Assembly (NCBI RefSeq): GCF_001661075.1
Contig: NZ_CP014870.1
Coordinates: forward strand, 3,864,501-3,928,500
Direction of reading: 5' to 3'
Origin: Pseudomonas silesiensis
GTDB taxonomy: Bacteria > Pseudomonadota > Gammaproteobacteria > Pseudomonadales > Pseudomonadaceae
DNA length: 64,000 nt
The translations under genes and the position numbers were made by a program. Numbering within the stretch: the first letter of the stretch is position 1; each line of letters begins with the position of its first letter. Positions 42,939-51,117 of the stretch are shown piece after piece. Under the pieces are notes generated by a model. The model was not told where the DNA came from, ran no database searches, and saw only the letters and a list, made by a program, of their open reading frames with translations.

Positions 42939-44324
42939 CTATCGAAGGCGGGATTTGAGTTCGATGAAACGTCGGGTGGCGAACAGACCGGCCGGATGAG
43001 AATGCCGGTGGGCCGACAGCCACGGGATCAGCACTTGCATCTGCTCGTGAGCGCCAACGCCAGCCAGCGCGCTGTTCAGGCTCTGGATGTCCGGGTCGTT
43101 GACCGGCACCGACGTTTCGACCGCGCCATTGGCGCTACCCCGGGGCGTTGCGGTTGAACGCTCAGGCACCCAGTCGCCGGCGATCCAGTCGTGCAGCAAC
43201 TGCTTTTCATAAGGGCTGAACACCCCGAACATGGCCGCGCCGTCGCCATCGATCAATTGCCAGAACCGGCTGGCTTGCGGATCCTGGTGGCGCTTGATCC
43301 AGCCCTTGTTTTCCAGGGCCGCGAGGAAGCCTGGCAACTGCTCGGGTGTCGACAACCATTGATTGACTGTCTTGCCTTCGAAGCGGCAGTAGTCGGAATG
43401 CATGTGCTGGCCGAACGGACGTTTGCGCTCGAGCATGTCCAGCACTTCAGCGTACAGGTCGAACGACTCGATGATCGCGCGACTGCCCTGCCCCAGATCG
43501 TTGAGCCTATACCCCAAGGCGACCCTGCGCAGGAACGCCTCGCGATCGCCCTCCAGCGGCAATAGCTGCAACACCGACTGCACGGCCTTTTGCGCGTGGC
43601 CGGTGCTGGCGTTGTCGATGGTCACGTGCAGGGTGAAATAATACGGATCGATGCCCAGCTCGCTGAGTTCATAGGCACTGATCAGTAAATGCAGGGGCAG
43701 TTGTTCGTACCCCAGGTTATAGCCGATGACTTCGGGCAGGCACTCATCGCCGCTCTCACCCAGCGCCAGTTGCACGGCGCCTTGCAGATAACGCTCATCG
43801 GGGATCGCGGCGCAGTCCTGTAGGCCATGCTCGGCCAACAGCTTGCGGTAGATCACCACATGATTCTGTGCCGGATTGCCCTCCCCCAGCTCCTCCAGAT
43901 ACGTGCAGATCAGGCCCTCGAAACGCGGGTCGCGCCAGTGCCGCAGCAGGCCGTACAGCCAGGCGCCGTCCACCAGTTTGGTCGGGGCAACGGCCTGCAG
44001 GAAAAACAGCGCGTGCGCCTTGTTGCTGAAGAACTGCCGGGGCCCGCCTTCCTTGCGCTGTTGCAGGTAGTCGGCGTACTGCCGGGCGACTGCGAGGCTG
44101 TGTTGTTCGACAAAATCTTGCAGCGCCGACAGGTCCTGCGGCAGCTCGTCCGGCAAGTCCGCCGCTCGCTGCAACTGGGTCTGCAGGAAGCGTTGAGCGA
44201 GTACATGCCTCTGCTGCGCATCGTCGCTCAGCAGCAGCTGCTGGTAGATTTGCTTAATGCAGCCGGCACCGCCAATCGGGTGTTCGTGGGCAGGCCTGGA
44301 TTCAAGTCGTGTCAGGGCAGTCAT
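42939..44324 (-). CDS. Iron-containing redox enzyme, haem-oxygenase-like fold (HDO family)
   Basis: 461 residues. The central part carries carboxylate/histidine helices of the haem-oxygenase-like diiron oxidase family: LICTYLEELGEGNPAQNHVVIYRKLLAEHGL, EVIGYNLGYEQLPLHLLISAYELSELGIDPYYFTLHVTIDNASTGHAQKAVQSVL. These give Glu/His/Asp ligands for two irons. Family members do oxidative chemistry such as desaturation, N-oxygenation or C-C cleavage. The C-terminal 130 residues (WQLIDGDGAAMFGVFSPYEKQLLHDWIAGDW) are an added domain. First gene of a three-gene operon with a methyltransferase and ligD, an unexplained combination. Confidence 0.75.
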   Translation of the reverse strand: MTALTRLESRPAHEHPIGGAGCIKQIYQQLLLSDDAQQRHVLAQRFLQTQLQRAADLPDELPQDLSALQDFVEQHSLAVARQYADYLQQRKEGGPRQFFSNKAHALFFLQAVAPTKLVDGAWLYGLLRHWRDPRFEGLICTYLEELGEGNPAQNHVVIYRKLLAEHGLQDCAAIPDERYLQGAVQLALGESGDECLPEVIGYNLGYEQLPLHLLISAYELSELGIDPYYFTLHVTIDNASTGHAQKAVQSVLQLLPLEGDREAFLRRVALGYRLNDLGQGSRAIIESFDLYAEVLDMLERKRPFGQHMHSDYCRFEGKTVNQWLSTPEQLPGFLAALENKGWIKRHQDPQASRFWQLIDGDGAAMFGVFSPYEKQLLHDWIAGDWVPERSTATPRGSANGAVETSVPVNDPDIQSLNSALAGVGAHEQMQVLIPWLSAHRHSHPAGLFATRRFIELKSRLR

Positions 44325-44519
44325 GGATGCAATCTCTCGGTCTGAGGCCAGTGGCAGGACGCTGGATCAGTACGTCTCTACATCAGCAGAGCGACCCCGG
44401 CGCAGAAAAATTCCATCGGGGTTAAAAGAGCCCGGACAGACGGCTGCTGGTGCGGCACTTGGCTTGCACTGGAGTGAATATAATTAACCGGTGTGGGGAC
44501 ACTCCCCCGGAGAGCAATC

Positions 44520-44972
44520 ATGCGCACGGTTCATGTCATCGAGTCGGATAAAACCCCCAGGCCGGTGAACGTCGTGGGTGAGGCAATCACCATCCTCGCT
44601 GGCGGGGATCTTTCCAAACCTTTCGAAGTGCATATCCAGCAAGGCGTGCAAGGCGGAGGACCGCCGCCGCACTTTCATCCCTGGGATGAGGCTTTTTATG
44701 TCATCGACGGGCAAGTGGAAGTGACCGTCGATGGCCAATCCAACACGGTGTCGAGCGGTGGCTATGTGCATATCCCTGCCGGAACCGTCCACGCCTACAA
44801 GAACCTCAGCAGCACGGCAAAAATCATCGGCGTGGTGTCCGACCCCCGGGGCGGGCAGTTTTTTGCGGCGATGGATCAGCTCAAGGTGCCGGAGGATCTG
44901 GCGCGGATTTTTGAAGTGGCCGAGCGTTATGGGGTTACGTTTCTGGTGCCTAAACCCTCCGCAGCTCTGTAG
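44520..44972 (+). CDS. Cupin-domain protein
   Basis: 150 residues. Single cupin barrel: motif 1 GGGPPPHFHPWDEAFYVIDGQVEVTVDGQ with His, His and Glu metal ligands, motif 2 GYVHIPAGTVHAYKNLS with the last His. Small cytosolic metal-binding protein; function may be dioxygenase, isomerase or ligand binding. Ribosome site is weak (AGAGCAATC). Divergent from the iron redox enzyme gene, with 195 nt between them for both promoters. Confidence 0.82.
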   Translation: MRTVHVIESDKTPRPVNVVGEAITILAGGDLSKPFEVHIQQGVQGGGPPPHFHPWDEAFYVIDGQVEVTVDGQSNTVSSGGYVHIPAGTVHAYKNLSSTAKIIGVVSDPRGGQFFAAMDQLKVPEDLARIFEVAERYGVTFLVPKPSAAL

Positions 44973-44985
44973 GGGGGCAGCAGTG

Positions 44986-45098
44986 AGACCGCGTCATCGT
45001 TCTTCGCGAGCGGGCTCGCTCCCACGGTTGACCGAGTCGTATCGGCTAACGCAGTCAACTGTGTGCGAGCCTGCTCGCGAAGAACGATAACGCGGTCT
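44986..45098. repeat. REPIN with long arms
   Basis: AGACCGCGTCATCGTTCTTC at the left is repeated inverted at the right (one mismatch) beyond the usual REP core, between the convergent cupin and TerB-like genes. Confidence 0.8.
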
Positions 45099-45115
45099 GG
45101 TTTTCAAGAGTGCAC

Positions 45116-45844
45116 TCAGGCACCGCCACCCTTCGCCTGCTGCTCCAGATGCACCTGCAAATCCGGATCAATACCCAGCGCCGCCGCCAGTTCATCCAGA
45201 TAACTGCGCTCGGCGTCCTGCTGATCATCCACCAGCATCACACTGGCTAGGTACATTTCCGCCGCCATGCCGGGATCGGTGGCCGACTGCGCCACATCGG
45301 CGGCGTCCAGCGGCCGGGCGACTTCATCATCCAGCCATTGCTGTAACTGCGGATCATCGGTGTGACGACCGATCTCGGTGCTGATCATCTGTTTCTCGGC
45401 ATCATCGATCCGGCCATCGGCCTTGGCCGCCGCAATCAATGCCCGAAGGATCGCGTGACTGTGGTCTTCGACTTCCGGGCCAGACAGCAGGTCTACAGTG
45501 CGCGGTGCCTGTTGCGGTGCCGCGGCCTGGCTGCGTTGCCAGGCTTGATACGCTTGAAATGCCATCATTCCCAGCGACGCCAGCGCGGCGTAGTTGGTGC
45601 CACCGCCTGACCGGCTCCGGGTCGAACCGCCCAAGGCTGAGCCGCCGCCCAGCAAGCCACCGAGCAAGCCCCCCAACCCACCGCCGCCAGCGCTGGAACC
45701 GGCGCCACCGCCCAACAGGCCGCCGAGCAACCCGCCGAGGACGCCAAGCCCGCCTTGGGCCGAAGCACCACGGCCGCCCTGTTGCGGCATGGCGCCCTGG
45801 CCGGCGCCGCGCAGAAGTTGTTCGAGCAGATCGCTGGTGTTCAT
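45116..45844 (-). CDS. TerB/DUF533 family protein with glycine-rich N-terminus
   Basis: 242 residues from the ATG at 45844. Residues 25-85 are low-complexity Gly-Leu-Ala repeats (GGLLGGLLGGG), residues 90-120 a hydrophobic stretch (YAALASLGMMAFQAYQAW), and residues 130-240 a TerB-like helical domain (HAILRALIAAAKADGRIDDAEKQMISTEI, AAEMYLASVMLVDDQQDAERSYLDELAAALGIDPDLQVHLEQQA). This is the DUF533/YebE type, probably inner-membrane associated. TerB domains are linked to stress and tellurite response but the role of YebE-type proteins is unknown. Confidence 0.85.
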   Translation of the reverse strand: MNTSDLLEQLLRGAGQGAMPQQGGRGASAQGGLGVLGGLLGGLLGGGAGSSAGGGGLGGLLGGLLGGGSALGGSTRSRSGGGTNYAALASLGMMAFQAYQAWQRSQAAAPQQAPRTVDLLSGPEVEDHSHAILRALIAAAKADGRIDDAEKQMISTEIGRHTDDPQLQQWLDDEVARPLDAADVAQSATDPGMAAEMYLASVMLVDDQQDAERSYLDELAAALGIDPDLQVHLEQQAKGGGA

Positions 45845-46154
45845 GACGGCACCCTCTTGGGTTGGAGTGATCCAGTCAGGCAACGATAGTCCTCGCAGAC
45901 AAATGCGCCACCACCGTTTGGCTGACGTGGAACCCCTGCCGTGCACGCGGCCTACCCTGGCAGAGCGACCAGACGCGCGGGTCCATAGGCCGGCCGATTT
46001 ATCCGGGGTATTTTAGTGTGGCGCAGCTAAGATTCATGAGTGGTGAACCTTATTCCCGGATTTCCGGTCGATACCTGCAACCCGACCAGGTTTGCCGCCG
46101 CCCCCGATAGTGTGGGTGATGACCGGCTTGCTTCACTTTCTGGAGAACGCCCCC
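45845..46154. other. Intergenic region between TerB-like and pcs genes
   Basis: About 310 nt divergent region. No gene or REP seen; an AT-richer patch near 46003-46035 could hold promoters. Confidence 0.4.
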
Positions 46155-46877
46155 GTGATTTCGACTCTACACATCGCCAGGCTCAAAGCATGGGGCGCCC
46201 ATGGTTTTACCGCCACTGGCGTAGTCACTGCCTTCCTCGCGACCCTCGCCTTGCTGGAAAACCAACCGACCAACTGCCTGCTGTGGCTGGGCGTCGCGCT
46301 GATCGTCGACGGGCTGGACGGCGCGCTGGCGCGCAAGGTCAATGTCCAGTCGGTACTGCCGAGCTTCGACGGTTCGGTCCTCGACCTGGTGATCGACTAC
46401 CTGACGTATGTGTTTATCCCGGCGCTGTTCATCTATCGCTATATCCCGTTGCCGGACTACACGCTGCTGTTGACCGTGTCGCTGATTCTGGTCTCGTCGC
46501 TGTTCTGCTTCTGCAACGTCAACATGAAAAGCAAGGACAACTACTTCCAGGGCTTCCCCGCCGCCTGGAACGTGGTCGCCCTCTGCCTGTACATCATCGC
46601 CCCATCGCCGTGGATCACCCTGCTCACCGTCATCGGCCTGGCGCTGCTGACGGTGTCCCGGATGAAATTCCTGCACCCGTTCCGCGTGCGCAAGTTCATG
46701 CCGATCAACATCGCGGTGACGGCCATCTGGCTGTTGTGCAGCTTGTCGCTGGTGGTCAATCACCCGGTGATCAACCCGCTGGTGATGGGGCTCTGGCTGC
46801 TGATGTCAGCTTATTTCCTGGGGATCTGCATCTGGCGCACGGCGATGGAGTGGTTTGAAACGTCGCGGCACAAGTAG
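46155..46877 (+). CDS. pcs: Phosphatidylcholine synthase Pcs
   Basis: 240 residues from the GTG at 46155, chosen because GGAGA lies eight bases upstream and length fits known Pcs; an in-frame start at 46092 lacks this. It condenses CDP-diacylglycerol with choline to phosphatidylcholine and CMP in the inner membrane. The CDP-alcohol phosphotransferase motif is VDGLDGALARKVNVQSVLPSFDGSVLDLVIDY, with D-x2-DG-x2-AR and the later G-x3-D-x3-D. About seven membrane helices. The next gene follows after 6 nt. Confidence 0.9.
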   Translation: MISTLHIARLKAWGAHGFTATGVVTAFLATLALLENQPTNCLLWLGVALIVDGLDGALARKVNVQSVLPSFDGSVLDLVIDYLTYVFIPALFIYRYIPLPDYTLLLTVSLILVSSLFCFCNVNMKSKDNYFQGFPAAWNVVALCLYIIAPSPWITLLTVIGLALLTVSRMKFLHPFRVRKFMPINIAVTAIWLLCSLSLVVNHPVINPLVMGLWLLMSAYFLGICIWRTAMEWFETSRHK

Positions 46878-46883
46878 GTCGCC

Positions 46884-47270
46884 ATGCCCATTCATATCGT
46901 CCGGCTCGGCTCCCCGCGCCTGCCTGATGAAGGCCTGCGGATAGGCACGGTACGCCGCCCGCCCCGGGGCGTGCCGAAGGCCGAGTTCGCCAGCCGCGAT
47001 TTTTATGATGTGTGGCAGCCGCTGCTGTCGCCCAGTGCGGAACTGGTTGCGCAAGCCAAAACCGCCGAGGACGAAAAGGCGTGGGAGGCGTTTCGGCGCA
47101 AGTTCAAGGCTGAAATGAACCATCCAGCGCCGAGCCAATTGCTGGATCTGTTGGCTGCGCTCTCCCATCAGACTTCGCTGGCGGTGGGATGTTATTGCGA
47201 GGAGGAAGCGCATTGCCATCGCTCCGTGTTGCGCGAGCTGCTGAAGGCACGCGGCGCCAAGATCGTTTAG
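46884..47270 (+). CDS. DUF488 family protein
   Basis: 128 residues: IHIVRLGSPRLPDEGLRIGTVRRPPRGVPKAEFASRDFYDVWQPLLSPS, then WEAFRRKFKAEMNHP, and the family end VGCYCEEEAHCHRSVLRELLKARGA with Cys/His residues that may bind metal. DUF488 proteins are small cytosolic proteins of unknown function. It is 6 nt after pcs, so probably co-transcribed. Confidence 0.85.
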   Translation: MPIHIVRLGSPRLPDEGLRIGTVRRPPRGVPKAEFASRDFYDVWQPLLSPSAELVAQAKTAEDEKAWEAFRRKFKAEMNHPAPSQLLDLLAALSHQTSLAVGCYCEEEAHCHRSVLRELLKARGAKIV

Positions 47271-47278
47271 CCCCCTAC

Positions 47279-47421
47279 CCCCTGTAGGAGCTGGCTTGTC
47301 GGATTGCCGCACCGCAGCGAAGGCGGTGTAACTGACACACCGCGTCGCAAGCTTCGCCAGCAAGCCGGCTCCTACAGGCCTCCCTCGCTGCGGTGCGGCA
47401 ATCCGACAAGCCGGCTCCTAA
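47279..47421. repeat. REP cluster (three units)
   Basis: CCTGTAGGAGCTGGCTTGTC, the inverted CAAGCCGGCTCCTACAGG, and a further CAAGCCGGCTCCTA copy at 47407-47421; the motif GGATTGCCGCACCGCAGCGA appears inverted within it. Confidence 0.8.
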
Positions 47422-47449
47422 CAAGGGGTTTGCGTTGGATTGGACGGCT

Positions 47450-48523
47450 TCAGGGAATAATCGCCACCTTCATCACCCCATCCCGCTGATGCGCAAACAA
47501 CTCATAGGCCTCTTCAATATCGTCGAGCTTGAACCTGTGCGTCACCAGCGGCGACAGGTCGACCCCGCCACTTTCCACCACCGCCATCAACCGTCGCATC
47601 CGCTCCTTGCCTCCAGGGCACAGGGTGCTGACGATGCTCAGATCCCCCAGGCCCGCGGCAAAGGCATCCAGCGGGATACGCAGGTCGCTGGAGTAAACCC
47701 CCAGGCTGGATAACCGGCCACCCGGGCGCAGCACCCGCAGCGCGGACTCGAAAGTGCCCTGGGTGCCCAGCGCCTCGATGGACACGTCAACGCCACGACC
47801 ATCGGTCAGGGCCATGATCTGCGCGACCACGTCGCCGTCCTTGAAGTTGATCACATGGGTCGCGCCCAACTGTCGCGCTACGCTCATCCGCTCGGGCACG
47901 GCGTCGACGCCAATGATGGTGGTCGCCCCTTTGAGACGCGCACCGGCCACGGCACAGAGACCGATTGGCCCGAGAGCGAAGACCGCGACGGTATCGCCGA
48001 TGCTAACCTCTCCCCGCTCCGCGCCGGAAAAACCGGTGGACATGATGTCCGGGCACATCAGCACCTGTTCGTCGCTCAGGCCGTCGGGAATCGGGCACAG
48101 GTTGGCCAGCGCATCAGGCACCAGCACGTATTCGGCCTGACAGCCATCGATGGTATTGCCGAACTTCCAGCCGCCAGCTGCCTTGAAGCCGTGGCGGGTG
48201 TCCGCGCCATCCTGTGAACCGCAGCCACAGAGGCAGGCATAACTTTGTCCGCTGGGAGTGATGGCGCCGGCAATCACCCTTTGCCCCTCGACAAAGCCGC
48301 GCACCTGAGAACCGAGCCGCTCGATGATGCCCACCGGTTCATGACCGATGGTCAGCCCTTTGGCCACGGGGTACTCACCGCGCAGGATGTGCACGTCGGT
48401 GCCGCAGATAGTGGTGGTGGTGATGCGGATCAGCGCATCCAGCGGCCCGACTTCGGGGATCGGCTTGTCGTCGAGCACGATGCGATTTTTCTCAACGAAT
48501 ATCGCGGCTTTCATGGTTGCCAT
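47450..48523 (-). CDS. Zinc-dependent alcohol dehydrogenase (MDR family)
   Basis: 357 residues from the ATG at 48523 (MATMKAAIF), behind GGGAG. Zinc site in TTTICGTDVHILRGEYPVAKGLTIGHEPVGIIERLG (Cys, His, Glu), Rossmann motif VAVFALGPIGLCAVAGARLKGATTIIGVDAVPERMSVARQLGATHVINF. An unusual CLCGCGSQDG stretch replaces the four-cysteine structural zinc loop. It interconverts an alcohol and a ketone or aldehyde with NAD(P); substrate not predictable, but it resembles broad-specificity isopropanol-type dehydrogenases. Divergent from the Usp gene. Confidence 0.88.
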   Translation of the reverse strand: MATMKAAIFVEKNRIVLDDKPIPEVGPLDALIRITTTTICGTDVHILRGEYPVAKGLTIGHEPVGIIERLGSQVRGFVEGQRVIAGAITPSGQSYACLCGCGSQDGADTRHGFKAAGGWKFGNTIDGCQAEYVLVPDALANLCPIPDGLSDEQVLMCPDIMSTGFSGAERGEVSIGDTVAVFALGPIGLCAVAGARLKGATTIIGVDAVPERMSVARQLGATHVINFKDGDVVAQIMALTDGRGVDVSIEALGTQGTFESALRVLRPGGRLSSLGVYSSDLRIPLDAFAAGLGDLSIVSTLCPGGKERMRRLMAVVESGGVDLSPLVTHRFKLDDIEEAYELFAHQRDGVMKVAIIP

Positions 48524-48724
48524 GGCAATTCTCCCAAGTGTGCGCGTGCACATGAGTTCAGCACGAACCGCAGCCTGCGCCGGGTTGACAGACGGAAGGT
48601 TGATCATGGTCAATACTTAGGGATTGAATGGCTATGAAATGACTGCACATCGGGCGGCAAGGTCGCAACCCCTGGTCGTTACAGCGGTGCCGCCACCTGC
48701 TCGTCAACCCACGGGAGGTTTGTC

Positions 48725-49651
48725 ATGTCTGAGCAATCACGATTCATGCTGGTCGCCTCGCCCCTGATGGAACACAGCCCCGCCTTCGACCGCGCCGCGG
48801 CGCTGGCCAAGGCCGAAGATGCGGCGTTGCACATCGTCGCTTTCGATTATCTGGAGGGGCTGGCGACTGCCAGTCTGGTCAACGAAAAGGCTTTGGAGCA
48901 GATGCGCCTGGGCTACGTCGACCGCCATCGGCAGTGGCTGGAGGAACAGGCCCGCCCTCTGCGCAAGATCGGGGTGCACGTCACCACCGAGGTCGCCTGG
49001 GTCGAACGCCCGCTGGAGGAAATCCTGCTGCACCTCAAGGAGCAGCCGATGGACGTGCTGATCAAGGCGCTGGAGCATGAATCACTGTGGTCGCGGCTGA
49101 TGTTCACCCCGCTCGATGTGCATTTGCTGCGTGAGTGTCCGGTGCCTTTACACTTCGTCAGCCACGCGGTGCACGCCTTGCCGCGAAAGATCGTCGCCGC
49201 GGTCGATCCCTTCCATCGCGACGATCACTACAAGACTTTCAACGACCGGATCCTGCATGAAGCGGCGAAACTGGCCAGCGCCTGCAATGCCGAGCTCGAC
49301 GTAGTGTATGCCTATGATCTGTCCTCGATCAGTGCGGACGAGTTCGGCTTCGACAACGGGTCGGCGTTTTTCTCGTCGGGCAAGGCCAAGACCCTGTACG
49401 ACTATCAGGAAGACGCCTTCCACGAACTGGCCGAGCGCAACGGCATCTCGCCGGAGCAGCGGCACATGATCATGGGCAGTCCGGGCAAGGTTCTGATCCG
49501 CTTTGCCGAGGCCTATGACACCGATGTGATTGTCATGGGGCGGGTCGGCCATCGCGGGCTGGGCCGGCTGATCGGCAGCACGGTGGAGCATCTGCTGTAC
49601 AAAATGCCGTGCAGTGTGTGGGTGGTGTATACCGAGCGGCTGGATGAGTGA
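48725..49651 (+). CDS. Universal stress protein, two tandem Usp domains (UspE type)
   Basis: 308 residues with ribosome site GGGAGG. The first Usp domain (1-150) is degenerate. The second (155-305) ends with the ATP-binding loop MGSPGKVLIRFAEAYDTDVIVMGRVGHRGLGRLIGSTVEHLLYKMPCSVWVV, which has G-x2-G-x9-G-S/T. Cytosolic stress protein induced on growth arrest or low oxygen in pseudomonads. Divergent from the zinc alcohol dehydrogenase, a pairing compatible with anaerobic or energy stress control. Confidence 0.88.
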   Translation: MSEQSRFMLVASPLMEHSPAFDRAAALAKAEDAALHIVAFDYLEGLATASLVNEKALEQMRLGYVDRHRQWLEEQARPLRKIGVHVTTEVAWVERPLEEILLHLKEQPMDVLIKALEHESLWSRLMFTPLDVHLLRECPVPLHFVSHAVHALPRKIVAAVDPFHRDDHYKTFNDRILHEAAKLASACNAELDVVYAYDLSSISADEFGFDNGSAFFSSGKAKTLYDYQEDAFHELAERNGISPEQRHMIMGSPGKVLIRFAEAYDTDVIVMGRVGHRGLGRLIGSTVEHLLYKMPCSVWVVYTERLDE

Positions 49652-49673
49652 AAAAACGACCAGACACCGCATA

Positions 49674-49769
49674 CCCCTGTGGGAGCGAGCTTGCTCGCGA
49701 TGGCGGTGTGTCAGTCGCCATTGATGTTGGCTGACACGCCCCCTTCGCGAGCAAGCCCGCTCCCACATG
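49674..49769. repeat. REPIN
   Basis: CCCCTGTGGGAGCGAGCTTG and inverted GCAAGCCCGCTCCCACA arms between the convergent Usp and methyltransferase genes. Confidence 0.85.
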
Positions 49770-49786
49770 GGATCTCTGTCAGATCC

Positions 49787-50599
49787 TCAACGCCTTGTGA
49801 TCACCACCTCAAGGTACTCACTCGGCACCACCATCGACTTGTCTCCCGCCCGGTTCAAGCGGTTCAGCAACTCGGTCAGGTCATTTTCAAAGGCCTGGGC
49901 GCCTTCGGGAGGCAGTGCCGCGAACGCCTTGTGGACCGGGCCGTACCAGGTGCGGAACGTGTCGATGAAATGCGCGGCCGAGCGGTAGCGGAAGTTGAAG
50001 TGCTTGCGCGTCACCTGCAGCAGAAAGTCGCGCTCATCGAATTGCGCATGCAGCCACGCCTCGGTGCCCCAGTTCGAAGGCGGTTGCGCCCCCGGCGGTG
50101 GCGGCATATGGCGGCCCAGGGTCTTGAACATCTGGCCGACGAAGCCTTCGGGTGTCCAGTTGGCCAGGCCGATCCGGCCGCCAGGACGACAGACCCGTGC
50201 CAGTTCCGCGGCGGCCTTAGGCTGGTCCGGCGTAAACATCACACCGAAGGTCGACAGTACGGCGTCGAAGCTGGCGTCCTCGAAAGGCAATGCCTCGGCA
50301 TCGGCCACCTGGAACGTCACTTCCAGGCGTTCTGCCCTGGACCGGTCTTCGCCGCGCTCGAGCAGCGCCGCCACATAGTCGGTGGAGGTGACATGGCAAC
50401 CACGGCGGGCGGCGGCCAGCGTCGCATTGCCATTGCCGGCGGCCACGTCGAGCACGCGTTCGTCGCAGAGCAGGTCGCAGGCTTCGGCCAGTTCCTCGCC
50501 GACGATCTGCAACGTGGTGCCGATCACGGCATAGTCGCCGCTGGCCCAGGAGGCCATCTGGCGGTTTTTCAGGGCAGTAAGATCAATGGGTGTACTCAT
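49787..50599 (-). CDS. Class I SAM-dependent methyltransferase (UbiE-like)
   Basis: 270 residues from the ATG at 50599 (MSTPIDLTALKNRQMASWASGDYAVIG). SAM motif I CDERVLDVAAGNGNATLAAARRGCHVTSTDYVAALLE, motif II VADAEALPFEDASFDAVLSTFGVMFTPDQPKAAAELARVCRPGGRIGLANWTPEGFVGQMFKTLG. Methylates a small molecule, unknown. It is followed upstream by a DUF4242 gene on the same strand with a 50-nt gap. Confidence 0.85.
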   Translation of the reverse strand: MSTPIDLTALKNRQMASWASGDYAVIGTTLQIVGEELAEACDLLCDERVLDVAAGNGNATLAAARRGCHVTSTDYVAALLERGEDRSRAERLEVTFQVADAEALPFEDASFDAVLSTFGVMFTPDQPKAAAELARVCRPGGRIGLANWTPEGFVGQMFKTLGRHMPPPPGAQPPSNWGTEAWLHAQFDERDFLLQVTRKHFNFRYRSAAHFIDTFRTWYGPVHKAFAALPPEGAQAFENDLTELLNRLNRAGDKSMVVPSEYLEVVITRR

Positions 50600-50649
50600 G
50601 GAGACTGTCTCTGGCGGGTTGGAACAACGGGTCAGCAACGGGCGCTCGA

Positions 50650-50919
50650 TTACTCAGCCGTCGTGGGATCGATGATGTTCATGACCTGGGATACGCTGTT
50701 GGCCGGGAAACCACCCTGCCTGGCATGCTCCCGGATGAGCTCCTCATTCGGCGCGATGTACACGCAGTAGATCTTGTCGCCGGTGACGTAACTCTGCAGC
50801 CATTGCACTTCCGGCAGATCGCGCAAGACTTTGCGCGACTTTTGCGAGATGGCTTTCAGATCCCGTTCTGACAGTGTTCCAGCGCCTGGGATTTCGCGTT
50901 CGATGACGAACTTCGGCAT
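50650..50919 (-). CDS. DUF4242 (SCO4226-like, nickel-binding fold) protein
   Basis: 89 residues: MPKFVIEREIPGAGTLSERD, then WLQSYVTGDKIYCVYIAPNEELIREHARQGGFPANSVSQVMNIIDPTTAE. The family is a small ferredoxin-like fold; one Streptomyces member binds nickel. Role unknown. Ribosome site GAGAGG. Divergent from the AraC gene, so likely a target of it. Confidence 0.8.
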   Translation of the reverse strand: MPKFVIEREIPGAGTLSERDLKAISQKSRKVLRDLPEVQWLQSYVTGDKIYCVYIAPNEELIREHARQGGFPANSVSQVMNIIDPTTAE

Positions 50920-50951
50920 GGCAACCTCTCATTCTTGTTATTGATGACAGG

Positions 50952-51024
50952 GTCGGCTAACCCTGTGGGCCAACTATCGCGCCGGGGAACGCCGGCGTCC
51001 TGCCCGATCGTCGGCCAACCCTGT
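50952..51024. promoter_or_regulatory. Direct repeat in the DUF4242-araC divergent region
   Basis: GTCGGCTAACCCTGT (50952-50966) and GTCGGCCAACCCTGT (51010-51024) are near-identical copies 58 bp apart. AraC-type regulators bind such direct repeats, so this may be the operator of the adjacent regulator. Confidence 0.4.
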
Positions 51025-51117
51025 CCGATCGTCCGGAGAATTCACGTCCTGCCGCGACAGGCTCACAATCAGACTCACCCTTGAAAAGCGTCATCCGAGT
51101 ACAGGGGAAAAACCATC

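Noticed and set aside
45116..45844. TerB-like gene as evidence of a tellurite-resistance or defence island
   Set aside because: It is a stand-alone DUF533/YebE-type gene; no other ter or defence genes are nearby.
49674..49769. Paired palindromes considered as CRISPR repeats or attachment sites
   Set aside because: The repeats are inverted pairs scattered one per gap throughout the window, the pattern of Pseudomonas REPINs, without spacers or cas genes.
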